NCBI GenBank assembly: GCA_011800805.1
Contig: MPNW01000279.1
Coordinates: 3,954-35,699, forward strand
Reading direction: 5' to 3'
DNA from: Hirudo medicinalis
Lineage: Eukaryota > Annelida > Clitellata > Hirudinida > Hirudinidae
DNA: 31,746 nucleotides
Position 1 is the stretch's first letter. Each line of letters starts with the position of its first letter. A model generated the notes under the pieces. That model was not told where the DNA came from and made no database searches. It saw only the letters and a program-made list of their open reading frames with translations. Shown here piece by piece: positions 1 to 10,610 of this stretch. Both the position numbers and the translations under genes were made by a program.

Positions 1-154
<154 letters not shown>

Positions 155-1029
155 ATTGAAGGAGGTCATGTGGCCTCAATGAGCGGAATTGATTTTGTAA
201 TTACTCCATTTTTTGTCGAACTAGTATCCTGATATCTTGTGACAATTAACATGCAATATTATTTTTACTGATAATAGGATAAAAATATTCAAATTTTTAG
301 TGACAATAATGATATTTAGGAAAGTAAATTAATTTATATTTTAAATATTTTATAAACCGATACGTGTAGCGATTCATTTAATTTCATTTATTTCAAATTT
401 AAATCAAATTGTTAGAAATGCAAAATGCAACTTGAAACTTTAAAAAGTGAATTTTAAAACAATTTCTTGTTGTTTAAAAGACAAAACTGTTATTGTTGTT
501 GTTGTTGTTGTTGTTAACTTCCTTAAAAAACATTTGAAAAGATTTTGATTAAAAATATTATTTGGAATAAAACTAAAGACATGATTACATCCAGGATAGC
601 AACAATTTTTAATGCATTATTTAAGTTGAAAATGTGTTGCAAGCAAGTAACAGGGACCAATGAAAAAGAACACTTGCATGGGTTTCAGTGGTGGATTGCG
701 TCAGGGAAATCAACGCCAATATTTCCATGGAGGTGGCCATGATGATGATCCAATCAGAAGATGGAGAGATACGCTTGAAAAGTGAGGGGCGATCGAGTGA
801 ATGTTTGTCTGAGGAGATGAAGGACACGAGATTGATTGGATGGACTGAGTGGAGAATGTTTGGATGAATGAAACAATTCTAAAATGCACCGGCATTGAAG
901 TAGGTGCTTTGTTCATTCGTTTTAGCGCAGGATGAATTCCAAAGTGCATTGATTCACAACGTCGATTAATTCAGAAACGATAATAATGCAACCACGACTT
1001 TGGAAAAATTCCACGAAGTGCATTATTTA
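155..1029. other. Spacer with no supported gene
   Basis: AT-rich from 155 to about 620, with a short (TTG)n run at 492-515, then a more balanced stretch from 640 to 1010. The short open frames on both strands lack a recognisable domain or convincing splice context. I see no gene in it. Confidence 0.6.
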
Positions 1030-1061
1030 TGACGTCAGAGGGCAGTCTGTCAGTGACGTCA
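1030..1061. promoter_or_regulatory. Pair of perfect CRE (TGACGTCA) sites
   Basis: Two exact TGACGTCA palindromes start at 1030 and 1054, 24 bp apart. This is the full consensus site for CREB/ATF bZIP dimers. No convincing coding exon is adjacent, so the target, if any, is unknown. Confidence 0.45.
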
Positions 1062-1212
1062 TGAACGAGTGAAAGTAACGTGAAAAAGTCTCACACCACC
1101 TATTTATTTCGACCAGTTTACGTCACATGTTTGACCACTCCACCTTGGAGTCACCAGCGTTTGCTCATCTCCTCCCATAAAACCCTCCATCCATCCATCC
1201 TTCTATGTGGTT

Positions 1213-1327
1213 ATGGTGATGATGACGATGACGATGACGATGATGGTGATGATGTTGATGAAGCTGAATCTGATGATGATGATGGCGATGGTGATGATAA
1301 TGTAGCTTCAGTGGTTATGATGGTGAT
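1213..1327. repeat. Imperfect GAT microsatellite
   Basis: GAT triplets interrupted by GAC, GGT and GTT. A short (CATC)n run sits just before it at 1187-1201. Confidence 0.9.
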
Positions 1328-1479
1328 GTTAAATGAGAGCAAAAGCTTCGAGGTTCATTTTGAATCGAAAGGTCATGACCTTAGACGAATGGAATTCTAA
1401 CGTGATTTTGAATGGATGAAGCTGCAAACATTTCAGTGATTATGTTGAATAACATTATTTATAATGTTGTTATTGATTA

Positions 1480-1800
1480 TATTATTATTATTATTATTAT
1501 AATTATATTTATTATTGTTGTTATTATTACCATTATTAATATCATTGTCACAATCACCATCAATATCAGTATCATTATCATTACCGTTACCGTTACCGTT
1601 ATCATTATCACAATCACTATCAATATCATTATCATTACCGTTATCAGTATCGGTATCATTACCGTTACTGTTGTCGTTATCGTTTTCATTGACATTATCA
1701 TTATCACTAACATTATCATTATCGTTATCATTATAATTACCGTTATAATTGTCATTATCATTATCATTATCATCATCATCATCATTATTATTATCATTGT
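1480..1800. repeat. Degenerate ATTATC/ATTACC-type repeat
   Basis: About 320 bp of ATT and then an imperfect hexanucleotide pattern (ATTATC, ATTACC, GTTATC) with frequent single-base variants. Long frames on both strands are open only because the repeat contains no stop triplet. The degeneracy suggests an old expansion. Confidence 0.9.
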
Positions 1801-1837
1801 TATATTATATATTATTATATATAAATATTATATTATA

Positions 1838-1870
1838 TAATGTAGTAATAATAATAATAATAATAATAAA
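1838..1870. repeat. (AAT)n microsatellite
   Basis: AAT triplets following a TA-rich palindromic stretch (1801-1838). Confidence 0.85.
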
Positions 1871-2768
1871 TTATTAATTATTAATATTAACTCAACACTT
1901 TCACACGTAACACTATTAAATTAACACTTTCAAATGATGACAACTAAAGCATGTAAAGTTCAATATTTTCACGATTTCCTTATTTATTATTTATCATAAT
2001 ATTCTGGAAATAAATAACTTTAAGATAATATAAATATATGATGGTTATGATGGAGATAGTGGTGATGCAAATGATGATGATGATGATGATCCCCTCTTTA
2101 TGGACAACTGACAACCTGTCACAGGAATTGGAGGATTATTTGAACAAAATGATCTGCAAATACTTTATTCAAATAATTGCTCAGCATTGCCAATTTCTTG
2201 AATTAAAAGTATTTAATAATTAAGTGATTAATAATTACGTAATTAATATTTTATTAATATTTTTATAACAACCTTTTCATTATAAATTTACTCGGGCGTC
2301 AAAATTGTTTGTCATTTGCGAATATTTTGAAAACACTGAAATGCACTCCAAAATATCGACATCCACGCATTGGTTCGCATTTGTTAATGAACCTCCATCA
2401 ATCATGCTCATCTCATTAAACACCTCCCCAGACACTTTCATTCATTTACGATCTGTCAATCTTTTCATTCATTTATGAATTTCGTCCACCTTTCAATACA
2501 TTGGCTGGGATCATTATCCAATGCATTACCCTCCATTCACTCATAATTCATTCAATGCATTCGTTCACAAAGTTTCAGTTGATTTCAAACTCTTTCAAAA
2601 GTGGTGACATTTTTGAATAATTCAGTGTTTATTTTCAATTCGTTTTCTTCGAATTTGAAGAAAAAACCACAATTTAAATTAATTAATTTAAACCTCGTCA
2701 ATCTGTAATTTTCAATGAGGACTCACTCTTCTGCCCATTTCGTAATAAATGCTATCTCTTGGGTAGTT
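1871..2768. other. AT-rich spacer with no supported gene
   Basis: Contains a short GAT run at about 2040-2090. The rest is AT-rich sequence with dispersed ATTCATT motifs and no exon-like signal that I can see. Confidence 0.6.
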
Positions 2769-2890
2769 CGATGGATGGATGGATGAACATGTGTGAATGA
2801 ATTGATTGGGTGCATTAAATGAATGAATGAATGGATGGATGGATGGATGGATGGATGGATGGATGGATGGATGGATGGATGGATGGATGA
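2769..2890. repeat. (GGAT)n tetranucleotide repeat
   Basis: A short GGAT run at 2770-2785, then GAAT units passing into about 16 uninterrupted GGAT units at 2830-2889. The GAAT-to-GGAT transition shows how the array varies by single substitutions. Confidence 0.95.
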
Positions 2891-3028
2891 ATTAATAAAT
2901 GAAGCTCGGAATGGAGCGAATGTTTTGATAAACGACAGACAAGCGAGGTCTTCTCATCCTTCAAGTGAGTTCTCCAAGTGTAAACATTGATACAAGCCTG
3001 TAATTAACGCCACATTTACCTCTTTTTG

Positions 3029-3066
3029 ATCAGCATCATTATCATCGTCGTCATCATCATCATCAT
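3029..3066. repeat. Short ATC/GTC microsatellite
   Basis: CATCATTATCATCGTCGTCATC-type triplets. This is the reverse-complement orientation of the GAT family that dominates the window. Confidence 0.8.
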
Positions 3067-3423
3067 TCGTTTTCATATTTTAATTTATGATTATTTATTT
3101 CTGTAATTATTTTTATCGGAATTAATTAAACATCTTAAATGTCAGTGATGAAATTTATTCGAAATTGATTAAAAGCAGATTTCATTGAATTACAAATGTT
3201 GCGAGGTTTTTTGGAGCAAAATAAAGAAAATTCTTGGAAATTATTGAACAATGGAAGGACTGAGATAAGAGAAGAAAGAATGTTCGCATTCGTGAAAAAT
3301 GAGAATAAATAAAAATAAAATAAAAATATAGAAATATAGAATAAGAAATTATGTACAAATAAATTTGAAAAATGAAAATCAAAGCATAATTCTGATCCGC
3401 TTGGGCACGACGACGACAGAGGT

Positions 3424-4017
3424 GTGTTCGTGGATGACTTTGTTCGGAAACAACAATCCATCAGTAAACCATCATGTTTACATGTAATTACCAACTTCTG
3501 CTTATTCTTGGCTGCCTTGGAGACGCTTTCAAGTGACTGTCACACTGTCATGCTCCGTGATGCTTGCTTTTGTCACTTGTATGTTGTAAATACGTCTAAT
3601 TTAATAGCATTGTTGTTATTATTGAGAATTATGAATTTACCGTCGATATTATTTTGCATTAGTTTTTTTTCATTTTTGCATTTTTTTGTATCATTTGTTA
3701 TTATTTTGAATTGTTTTGTATCACTTGTTATTACTTTGAATTGTTTTGCATTATTTTTTTGCATTCTTCCTTCACGCACGGCTTGGTGCATGTATTTATT
3801 TTCAGACCTGTCATTCGTCTGCTTATCCTCCGCCACTCCACATCCAACTGCTGAAGTATTCCTCATGACTTCCTGTTTATCCATTTTATTAATTTCTTCA
3901 TTCATTTGTTTATTTGATGATGATGACGATGACGATAACGTCGACGATGATAATGGTGATGATGTAGCTGTTATTGCAATAATTATTAACAAACTAGAAA
4001 TATACTTATTTACTTAA
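3424..4017 (+). CDS. Weak candidate ORF, hydrophobic, unknown
   Basis: A 197-codon open frame, the longest here that is not mostly simple repeat. It reads GTG at 3424, with the first in-frame ATG far inside, at about codon 69. The product would be rich in Leu, Ile, Phe and Cys with several hydrophobic stretches, and ends in an Asp-rich tail encoded by a GAT repeat (3917-3965). A 30-bp tandem duplication (3688-3747) adds ten codons in frame. The opposite strand is also open over 3573-3992 and would encode a Lys/Asn/Asp-rich protein. T-rich sequence contains few stop triplets on this strand, so the length alone means little. No family is recognised and I think it is more likely noncoding. Confidence 0.15.
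   Translation: MFVDDFVRKQQSISKPSCLHVITNFCLFLAALETLSSDCHTVMLRDACFCHLYVVNTSNLIALLLLLRIMNLPSILFCISFFSFLHFFVSFVIILNCFVSLVITLNCFALFFCILPSRTAWCMYLFSDLSFVCLSSATPHPTAEVFLMTSCLSILLISSFICLFDDDDDDDNVDDDNGDDVAVIAIIINKLEIYLFT
3688..3747. repeat. 30-bp tandem duplication
   Basis: Two adjacent 30-bp copies (3688-3717 and 3718-3747) differ at only two positions, both T/C. This indicates a recent local duplication. Confidence 0.9.
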
Positions 4018-4804
4018 TTATTTTATAATTATAATTATGATTATCAGGTGATCAAGACGGATGACACCGTAGAAAGGAAGTTTCAACGAACAAATTGAAC
4101 GTGGAATAGTGTGTTGTTGTCTCAAAATATCGTCACTCTGACTGACTGAATGATTGAATTAGTTAATTACTTAATTAATTAGTTCTTATTCTTAATTACA
4201 ATTTATGTCGTGGTTAAAAAAAATCAAAAAATCAAAATGGCGAACTTTTATATATCGTTAAAGCCACATTTTATGTATTTTTTTTTTATAAAACTGCACA
4301 GACATGTAAATAATTCCAGGTCCATAATCAGAATTCCATGCGAGCGATAATTCAAACAGCGGAAGTTGTTACGGTTCTCCTCGTGTATTTTCCATCATTA
4401 AGTCTGATTTATAATGAGGATTTTCGAGAATTAAATTACAAATTCAACATTAATGCGTCCAAAATTACATTTAAATTGTCAATTCAAAACTGATGCATTA
4501 TGCCTTTTACGTTAACTTCGTGAAGGAATTTATTGATATTATTTAGCAGCATTACACAACATTAACAAGGAATTATTGATATTCATGACCGAATGAATTG
4601 TTAATGTGAATGATGACGTGTCAATGAACATCTGATTGGAAGCCCCACAACAAAATCTCCACATTCACAAGGTTGCTGAATCAGTGTCACGAGGATGGAG
4701 TCACAGTAGATGGCAGGACATGAATTGATGAATAAGCGAACGTTTGGGTGAATTATTTGATGGTTTGGTGAATTAATGAATTATAGAATTATATAATGAA
4801 TTGG
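4018..4804. other. AT-rich spacer
   Basis: AT-rich sequence with short TAATT-type runs (4155-4180) and homopolymer T and A tracts. I see no exon-like stretch, promoter motif cluster or repeat array. Confidence 0.6.
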
Positions 4805-5008
4805 CGTGCAGGTTGGCCGAATGGGTTGCGCTCCTGCATGCGGTCGTAATAGCAACGGTCGTAATGTGTCGTGTTCGCAACCCAGCCTGCACTACCAGGG
4901 AGCGCCCCGGTGTAGGGGCGCTATATAAATGGTAGATCGATTAAAAAGTGCCTTCACATCCCATTCGGATACAAAGGCACTCAAAATATCGGCAAAATAA
5001 AAAAAAAA
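4805..5008 (+). mobile_element. tRNA-derived SINE (class II tRNA-like head)
   Basis: The head at 4808-4890 is 83 bp, the size of a class II (Leu/Ser) tRNA. Its ends GCAGGTT (4808-4814) and AGCCTGC (4884-4890) pair as an acceptor stem. An A-box-like TGGCCGAATGGG (4814-4825) and a B-box GTTCGCAACCC (4873-4883) match internal RNA polymerase III promoter elements and most resemble tRNA-Leu. The T stem is degenerate, so this is not a functional tRNA. The body carries two hairpins: an 8-bp perfect stem at 4901-4908/4915-4922 and another at 4947-4954/4974-4981. An A-rich tail follows (4994-5008). No clear target-site duplication is visible. SINEs of this kind rely on a partner LINE for retrotransposition. 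Confidence 0.75.
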
Positions 5009-5121
5009 GTAGAACGGGACGGTAAAATAATGAGTGATTGAATGGGTTGATGGAACCACTGAAGGAATGATTGATTGAAGTTCTGAACCAATGCGAATGG
5101 AGGTTCAATCAACATGACTGA

Positions 5122-5129
5122 TGACGTCA
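5122..5129. promoter_or_regulatory. Perfect CRE site
   Basis: Exact TGACGTCA palindrome, isolated, with no adjacent exon identified. Confidence 0.25.
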
Positions 5130-5194
5130 CGAGTAAATTGGTGAACTTATTGATGGCCTCAATTAAATGCATCACTTAGTCGAACTTGATAATG

Positions 5195-5371
5195 AGATGG
5201 TGATGATGATGATGACGATGATATCGATGATAGTAAAAGTACTAAGGAATTATTAGTGCTCATATCTCCTTAGAATTAACCATGGAAATCCAGGTATCAA
5301 TAGATGAATATTTTAACATACGGATGGATGGATGGATGGATGGATGGATGGATGGAAGGATGGATGGATGG
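5195..5371. repeat. GAT run and (GGAT)n array
   Basis: A short GAT array (5195-5235) and a 50-bp GGAT array (5322-5371) with one GGAA interruption. Confidence 0.9.
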
Positions 5372-5649
5372 CTTGAACGGTGAATCACGAGAGACGGATG
5401 GATGGAACGTGTGGAAAAGAGTGCTGTCTTAGAAGAGGATGACACGTGAATGAAATTCATGTGAGGTTTAATCAGGAGGAAGATGATGGAGTCATGAATC
5501 TGTCAACAGATATTGTCCTTCTTCCTCGCCATTTAAGTGGGATTTTAAGTCCAAAATGAAACAAAAGTATGGAGGATGCATTCTTTCAAATACCGTGTTT
5601 TATTGGACAACATACTGGTTAGGTTATTAATTCTTGACAAAGTAATGCC

Positions 5650-5820
5650 CAACAACAACAACAACAACAACGACAACGACAACAACAACAACAACAACGA
5701 CGACGACGACGACGACGACAACAACGACAACAACAACGACAACAACGACAACAACAACGACAACAACGACAACAACGACAACAACGCCAACAATGCCAAC
5801 AAGGACGACGACGACGACAA
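5650..5820. repeat. (AAC/GAC)n microsatellite
   Basis: About 170 bp of AAC and GAC triplets in mixed order. Open frames give poly-Asn/Asp on plus and poly-Val or Ser/Leu on minus. Confidence 0.95.
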
Positions 5821-6313
5821 TTATGTCATATGTATTCACGAGTTTTTTTTTTGTAGAAATTTTATCCAACAAAATACAAACATTAAATTACCTTAAACTC
5901 AAACATTTAAGCCACAAAAGCAAATAACATTACAATACAAAATAAATGCTTAAAATAATACATTTATATCGTTATAACTACTTAAAAATAATACATATTT
6001 CAATTTATTAAATCGAATAAATACTAATAAATATTTTAAAAATAATCTGTTGATACAATAACATACATTGTCATACAATGTGATTCAATTTCATGCCAAC
6101 ATATCCTTTCATTCATTTCCAATCACAACGTAAACAATCCAAGCTCAAACACTTACAAATACAAAAAAATACATGCACGCATACAAACAGAGGTGAACAA
6201 AAGGACACACTTTTGTATTGAAATACAAAGAAAGGAGCGGAACCATCGGCGCATGGAAGAATAATTCAGCCTAGAGAAGGAGACGTAGCTTTTCCAGTTC
6301 CCTGCTGTATAGA
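5821..6313. other. AT-rich spacer
   Basis: AT-rich with many ATACA/ACATT words and no exon-like or regulatory cluster that I can see. Confidence 0.6.
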
Positions 6314-6438
6314 CGTGATGATGATGATGATGATGATGATGACGATGACGACGGTGATGATGACCATATTAGAGCGGTGATAATGTCGATGACAATGCCG
6401 CTCCTGATAACGATGATGATTAAGATGATAATGAAAAA

Positions 6439-6471
<33 letters not shown>

Positions 6472-6900
6472 AGATGATGATGAACGTGATGATGATGATG
6501 AAGATGATGATGAAAAAGATGATGATGAACGTGATGATGAAAAAGATGATGATGAAGGTGATGATGAAAAAGATGATGATGAAGATGATGATGAAAAAGA
6601 TGATGATGAAGATGATGATGAAGATGATGAAGAAGATGATGATGAAAATGATAATGATGAAGATGATGAAGAAGATGATGATGAAAAAGATGATGAAAAA
6701 GATGATGAAGAAGATGATGATGAAAAAGATGATGAAGAAGATGGTTGCAAACGTTGACACGATAGTACAGATAATGACGGCGTTGACAGTAAGTCCTTAA
6801 GACAACTTTATTTCCCAATGCACTCGATAATGATGACTGCGATGATGATAATGATGTCGATGAAGGTTATGATGACTGTGATGATGACAGTGATGATTAT
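6314..6900. repeat. Large compound GAT/GAA minisatellite
   Basis: GAT triplets punctuated by GAAAAA, GAACGT and GAAGGT give higher-order units of roughly 15-24 bp through 6740, followed by a looser GAT stretch to 6900. A plus-strand frame (6377-6757) would encode a very acidic Asp/Glu/Lys protein. Frames in the other registers are equally open, so it is repeat translation. Confidence 0.93.
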
Positions 6901-6992
6901 TAATATAACGTCCTATCACTCCTTTATTTCAATGCAATGATGGTGGTAACGACGATGACATCTTTGTTCGAAACATCTTACATTGTGAACCA

Positions 6993-7108
6993 GTGGATGG
7001 AAGGATGGATGGATGGACGGATGTATGGATGGACGGATGGATGGACGGATGAATGATGGATGGATGATGGAAGGATGGATGGATGATGGATGGATGGTTG
7101 GATGGGTT
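6993..7108. repeat. GGAT/GATGG repeat
   Basis: Imperfect tetranucleotide array with CGGAT, GTAT and GATGATGG variants. Confidence 0.92.
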
Positions 7109-7227
7109 GAAAGCACGGAAAGGATTTCCTCGTGTCGAGAACTGTAAAGCTGGGATGGAAGCATATAGGAGTTGGCATGAACACCGTCCCACATTGGAAT
7201 AATTGGGGAAAAAAAGTTAGCTCCATA

Positions 7228-7310
7228 TTGTCATAATCATTATCATCATCATCATTCATCATTGTCATCGTCGTCGTCGTCATCATCATCATCATCATCA
7301 CCATGGTCAT
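7228..7310. repeat. ATC/GTC microsatellite
   Basis: ATC-family triplets with a GTC block in the middle. Confidence 0.9.
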
Positions 7311-7726
7311 CATCTACTTATTAACTTGATCATTTCATTGATGTTTTCAAGGTAATTACAACTTAATTGTAATCACACAAACAATTATCAACGCTCACGA
7401 CTTACATCTTGACGAGGAAAATCAACAAGCAATAATAAATAAGAAAAATGTTTAACAAATAATTTACAAGATAAACAATTGCTGCATCATCAATTTATAA
7501 ATAACATAATTAATAATTATTATAAGTAATTAGCACGTCATTAAGGCATAATTAATTTATAATAATTAGTTAATTAATTAATTATTAATTTCTAACAAAT
7601 CATCTCATCCCGTGAACAGAGCAAATATAAAACATTGTTCATCATTCCTGGGGAGCCTTCTGATGGATGACTTCACTTTAAGCGAATATCGGAAAACTAT
7701 TTCTTACGCTGGACCTTTGATTCATA
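7311..7726. other. AT-rich spacer
   Basis: Mostly TAATTA-rich sequence with no identifiable exon or regulatory cluster. Confidence 0.6.
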
Positions 7727-7812
7727 AATAATATTATATTATATTATATTATATTATATTAAACTATGTTATAATATTATATTATAATATTATATTATAT
7801 TATAATATTATT
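7727..7812. repeat. (ATATT)n pentanucleotide repeat
   Basis: Runs of TATAT/ATATT units with breaks that are strongly self-complementary. Confidence 0.9.
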
Positions 7813-7918
7813 ACATAATAACAATTGTTATTAATTGCTTAATATTATATTATCGCTTTTCAATATTCTGGTTCTAATAAAAGGGTTTCTCCAACATATT
7901 TGTAAATATAGCTATCAT

Positions 7919-8019
7919 TGCCATCGTCATCATCATCATCAGCATCATCATCGTCGTCGTCATCGTCCTTGTCATTGTCATCATCATCATCACCATCACC
8001 ACCATCACCATCATCATCG
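7919..8019. repeat. ATC-family microsatellite
   Basis: ATC, GTC and ACC triplets. It lies immediately 3' of the proposed donor of the minus-strand exon at 8026-8166. Confidence 0.9.
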
Positions 8020-8025
8020 CCCAAC

Positions 8026-8166
8026 CTTGTTCTGTTGTTTGTCTTGAGTAAAACTCGACACGGTTCCTTCATTTCCACGCATGAGTGGAGGAGGGCAGCT
8101 GTGCAAGATGGCGGCAAAATTTGTGGGAAAAGAAGCAGCGTCTTCATAGAAACTCCTGTCCGCCAT
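8026..8166 (-). CDS. Candidate first coding exon, unknown protein
   Basis: On the minus strand an ATG at 8166 in the context AAACATGGCGGAC opens a frame starting MADRSFYEDAASF and containing a CPPPLM segment. It runs 47 codons to an AAG|GTTGGG donor (GT at 8025-8024), phase 0. Beyond the donor the frame stops within four codons. The ATG lies inside a YY1-type motif, a common arrangement in TATA-less animal promoters, with an ETS-like ACCGGAAAT about 20-30 bp upstream in transcription. Composition is non-repetitive and typical of soluble protein. I recognise no family. Downstream exons would lie below 8024 and I could not identify them. A competing plus-strand ATG in the other YY1 site (8108) has a frame of only 13 codons. 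Confidence 0.4.
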
Positions 8167-8200
8167 GTTTGATTTGAAGTCACATTCAACCGGAAATGTT
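8095..8200 (-). promoter_or_regulatory. YY1/ETS promoter-like block
   Basis: Two YY1-type motifs face each other: AAGATGGCGGC on plus at 8105-8115, and AAACATGGCGGAC on minus at 8158-8170. An ETS-type ACCGGAAAT lies at 8189-8197. The block is more GC-rich than its flanks and contains CpGs. The motif order fits initiation toward the minus strand, but a bidirectional promoter is possible. Confidence 0.45.
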
Positions 8201-8230
8201 TGCGGACTGCAAAAAGACCGCATTTTTATA

Positions 8231-8762
8231 ATTTCTTGGAAGAATAATTCGCATAAACTTTAATTAAGTCATCAATTGAGAATAGTTTGAAAACTAACGA
8301 GCACTATTGCTACTGTTGTTATTGTTATCATTATAACTATTATTACAGTGATTTGTAAGGTGCACAATTAAAAATCCGTTTGCAAGAAAAACAACCGAGC
8401 AATGAAAATACCATCTTGGCCCTAATATCATACGAGCACTCTATGAATATTTATGAGCATCATAACGGACCAATAGGCTTCTCGGATGTAATTAAAACCC
8501 TAGGGCACAACTGCCAATCAAGAACCAAATTACTGACATCAACGCAAACTTTCGATATTATCCTAGTTACTATTATTATTAATTTTGTTACAAATATTTT
8601 ATTTTAAATAATAACAAATTAATAAATAAATTGTTTTACGAAATAAAATAATATATTAAATATCAATTTTAATTAAAACAAAACAAACAAGCACAAATTT
8701 TGCTATAGTTGGTATCATCTTCAGTTCATGGATGATAAAGCTGCTAAGGAAAAGCTGATAAC
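8231..8762. other. AT-rich spacer
   Basis: A 75-codon plus-strand frame (8380-8607) is present but lacks a family match and good splice or start context. I do not call it a gene. Confidence 0.55.
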
Positions 8763-8950
8763 GACGCGATGATGTTGATGATGATGCTGATGATGATGGT
8801 GATTATGGTGATGCTGATGATGATGCTGATGCTGCTGCTGCTTCTGCTGCTGCTGCTGCTGATGATGATGATGAGGACGACGACGACGATGATGATGGCG
8901 ATGGTGATAATGATGTTGATGATAATGATGGTGATGATGACGACGATGAT
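8763..8950. repeat. GAT/GCT compound microsatellite
   Basis: GAT triplets with an internal (GCT)n block at about 8826-8862 and a GAC block after it. Confidence 0.93.
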
Positions 8951-9063
8951 AAGATCAATTAATGCAATTGTTGTTCATTGTTTCCTCAGCAAAACAGCCA
9001 CCACCTCCTCCATCACCATCATCACGCCATTGTTATCGTCATCATCAGGATCATCGAGGCTTA

Positions 9064-9092
9064 TGACGTCATCATGCGTATCAATGACGTCA
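9064..9092. promoter_or_regulatory. Second pair of perfect CRE sites
   Basis: Exact TGACGTCA at 9064-9071 and 9085-9092, 21 bp apart (two helical turns). Confidence 0.45.
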
Positions 9093-9212
9093 CACGACGA
9101 AACAATCAATCACGGGAAACAAAACAAAGGCTCCTTTAAACGTTCCAAAAGATGTTTTGATTCGAACTTTTGTGAATTTTCAGTGATGGATGTTTCATTT
9201 TTCATCTTGAGA

Positions 9213-9285
9213 TCCATCCATCCACCCATCCACCCATCCACCCATCCATCCGTCCGTCCGTCCGTCCGTCCAACCATCCATCCAT
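9213..9285. repeat. CATC/CGTC tetranucleotide repeat
   Basis: ATCC-type array with a pure CGTC block inside (9250-9270). A block of this kind is CpG-rich while the surroundings are AT-rich. Confidence 0.93.
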
Positions 9286-9496
9286 TAGTCGGCTTTTTCA
9301 TCTTTAGATCACAGTCGGCAGAAAATATTTCATAATATATCCAAGAATTCACTTTATATTATTTGAAACACCATTACAACATTTAATTAACGAATTAATT
9401 ATTAAATATTAATTACTCTGAATCACAAAAAATATTTAGCAAATAATTATATAATTTCGGTGCTTGAATGCTGAGTCGTAATTAACCTGAATTAAT

Positions 9497-9735
9497 CATC
9501 ATCATCATCATCTTCATCATCGTTGTTATCGTCATTGGTAGTAGTCGTCACATCATCGTCATCATTGTTATCATCATAACAGGTTATCAATGTCACGGTC
9601 CCGTTATCTCCAATGTTATCGTTTTTCATTATCGACATCATAATGTTACCTCCATCATCATCATCGTCGTCGTCGTCATCATCATCATCATCATCATCAT
9701 CATCGCCATCATCATCATCATCATCATCGTCATCA

Positions 9736-9770
<35 letters not shown>

Positions 9771-9855
9771 ATCGTCATCATCGTCGTCATCATCGTCATC
9801 GTCATCGTCATCATCATCAGCAGCAGCAACAGCAGCATCCTCATCATCATCATGA
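9497..9855. repeat. ATC/GTC microsatellite cluster
   Basis: A loose array (9497-9580) and a dense array (9650-9855) of ATC and GTC triplets that ends in a short (AGC)n run. Confidence 0.93.
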
Positions 9856-9882
9856 TCAGATCGTTAAGTTGCTGTCCTGGAT

Positions 9883-9895
9883 GTCCGCCATGTTT
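9883..9895 (-). promoter_or_regulatory. YY1-type site identical to the one at 8158
   Basis: The 13-mer AAACATGGCGGAC on the minus strand is identical to 8158-8170. The ATG at 9891 opens only 11 codons (MADIQDSNLTI) before a stop, so a first exon here is doubtful. Confidence 0.3.
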
Positions 9896-9899
9896 ATGA

Positions 9900-10600
9900 A
9901 TCTGGGTGCACAGGTAATACTTAATATCTTAAATTACCTTCATACCTGCTTCTCACCCTCAAAGTTGTTCGGATAATCAATCAAATTACGCAAATATTTC
10001 TCGAAATTATATTTATTATTTGTTTATTTATTTTGTATTCATTTTAAAATCATTTAATAATTTATTTATCTAGATAATTATTTAAATCAGCTTGTAAACG
10101 TTTCAAGAAATTTGATAACTGATATTAATATTTCAAAAATAGTTTTGTTTCAAAGTAAACAAAAATTAAAGTAACTATAATTACCATTGTATTATGGAAG
10201 AATATAAATATTGAAAAATAAGAATAACAATAATAATAATAATAATAATCACTATCATCAACCCGAAGATCAGCTCATATAAATATCTGGCATGAATATG
10301 CATGATATGCCACTGACCTGTAATCGATGCAACCTCCTCACATCATGACGTCACCTCAGATTGTATTTCTTCTTAAAATTATTTACAATTTATTTATTCT
10401 TAATATTTGTTTAAATCCTACTTTAATGCCTTTAAATATGTGCTTATCAGTATTGGCTAATTTAATTCCAGCAAATAATATCGTGCAATTAATTTATTGG
10501 ATAGAATAATTAATGAAGTAAAAATTATAAATATTATGACTTAAAATAAATATTATGACCTAGTAATTATGGCGCTAATAATTTCCTAGAGTCCTCAAGC
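9900..10600. other. AT-rich spacer with one CRE
   Basis: AT-rich, with a short AAT run at about 10227-10250 and a perfect TGACGTCA at 10346-10353. A 60-codon frame at 10327 has no supporting feature. Confidence 0.55.
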
Positions 10601-10610
10601 AATCCGAGAA

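Noticed and set aside
4808..4890. A functional tRNA-Leu gene
   Set aside because: The T stem is mispaired and the variable region is a duplicated 10-mer. The following hairpins and A-rich tail identify a SINE.
6266..6818. Several overlapping 100-160-codon frames on both strands
   Set aside because: All are translations of one GAT/GAA minisatellite, open in nearly every frame because the unit has no stop.
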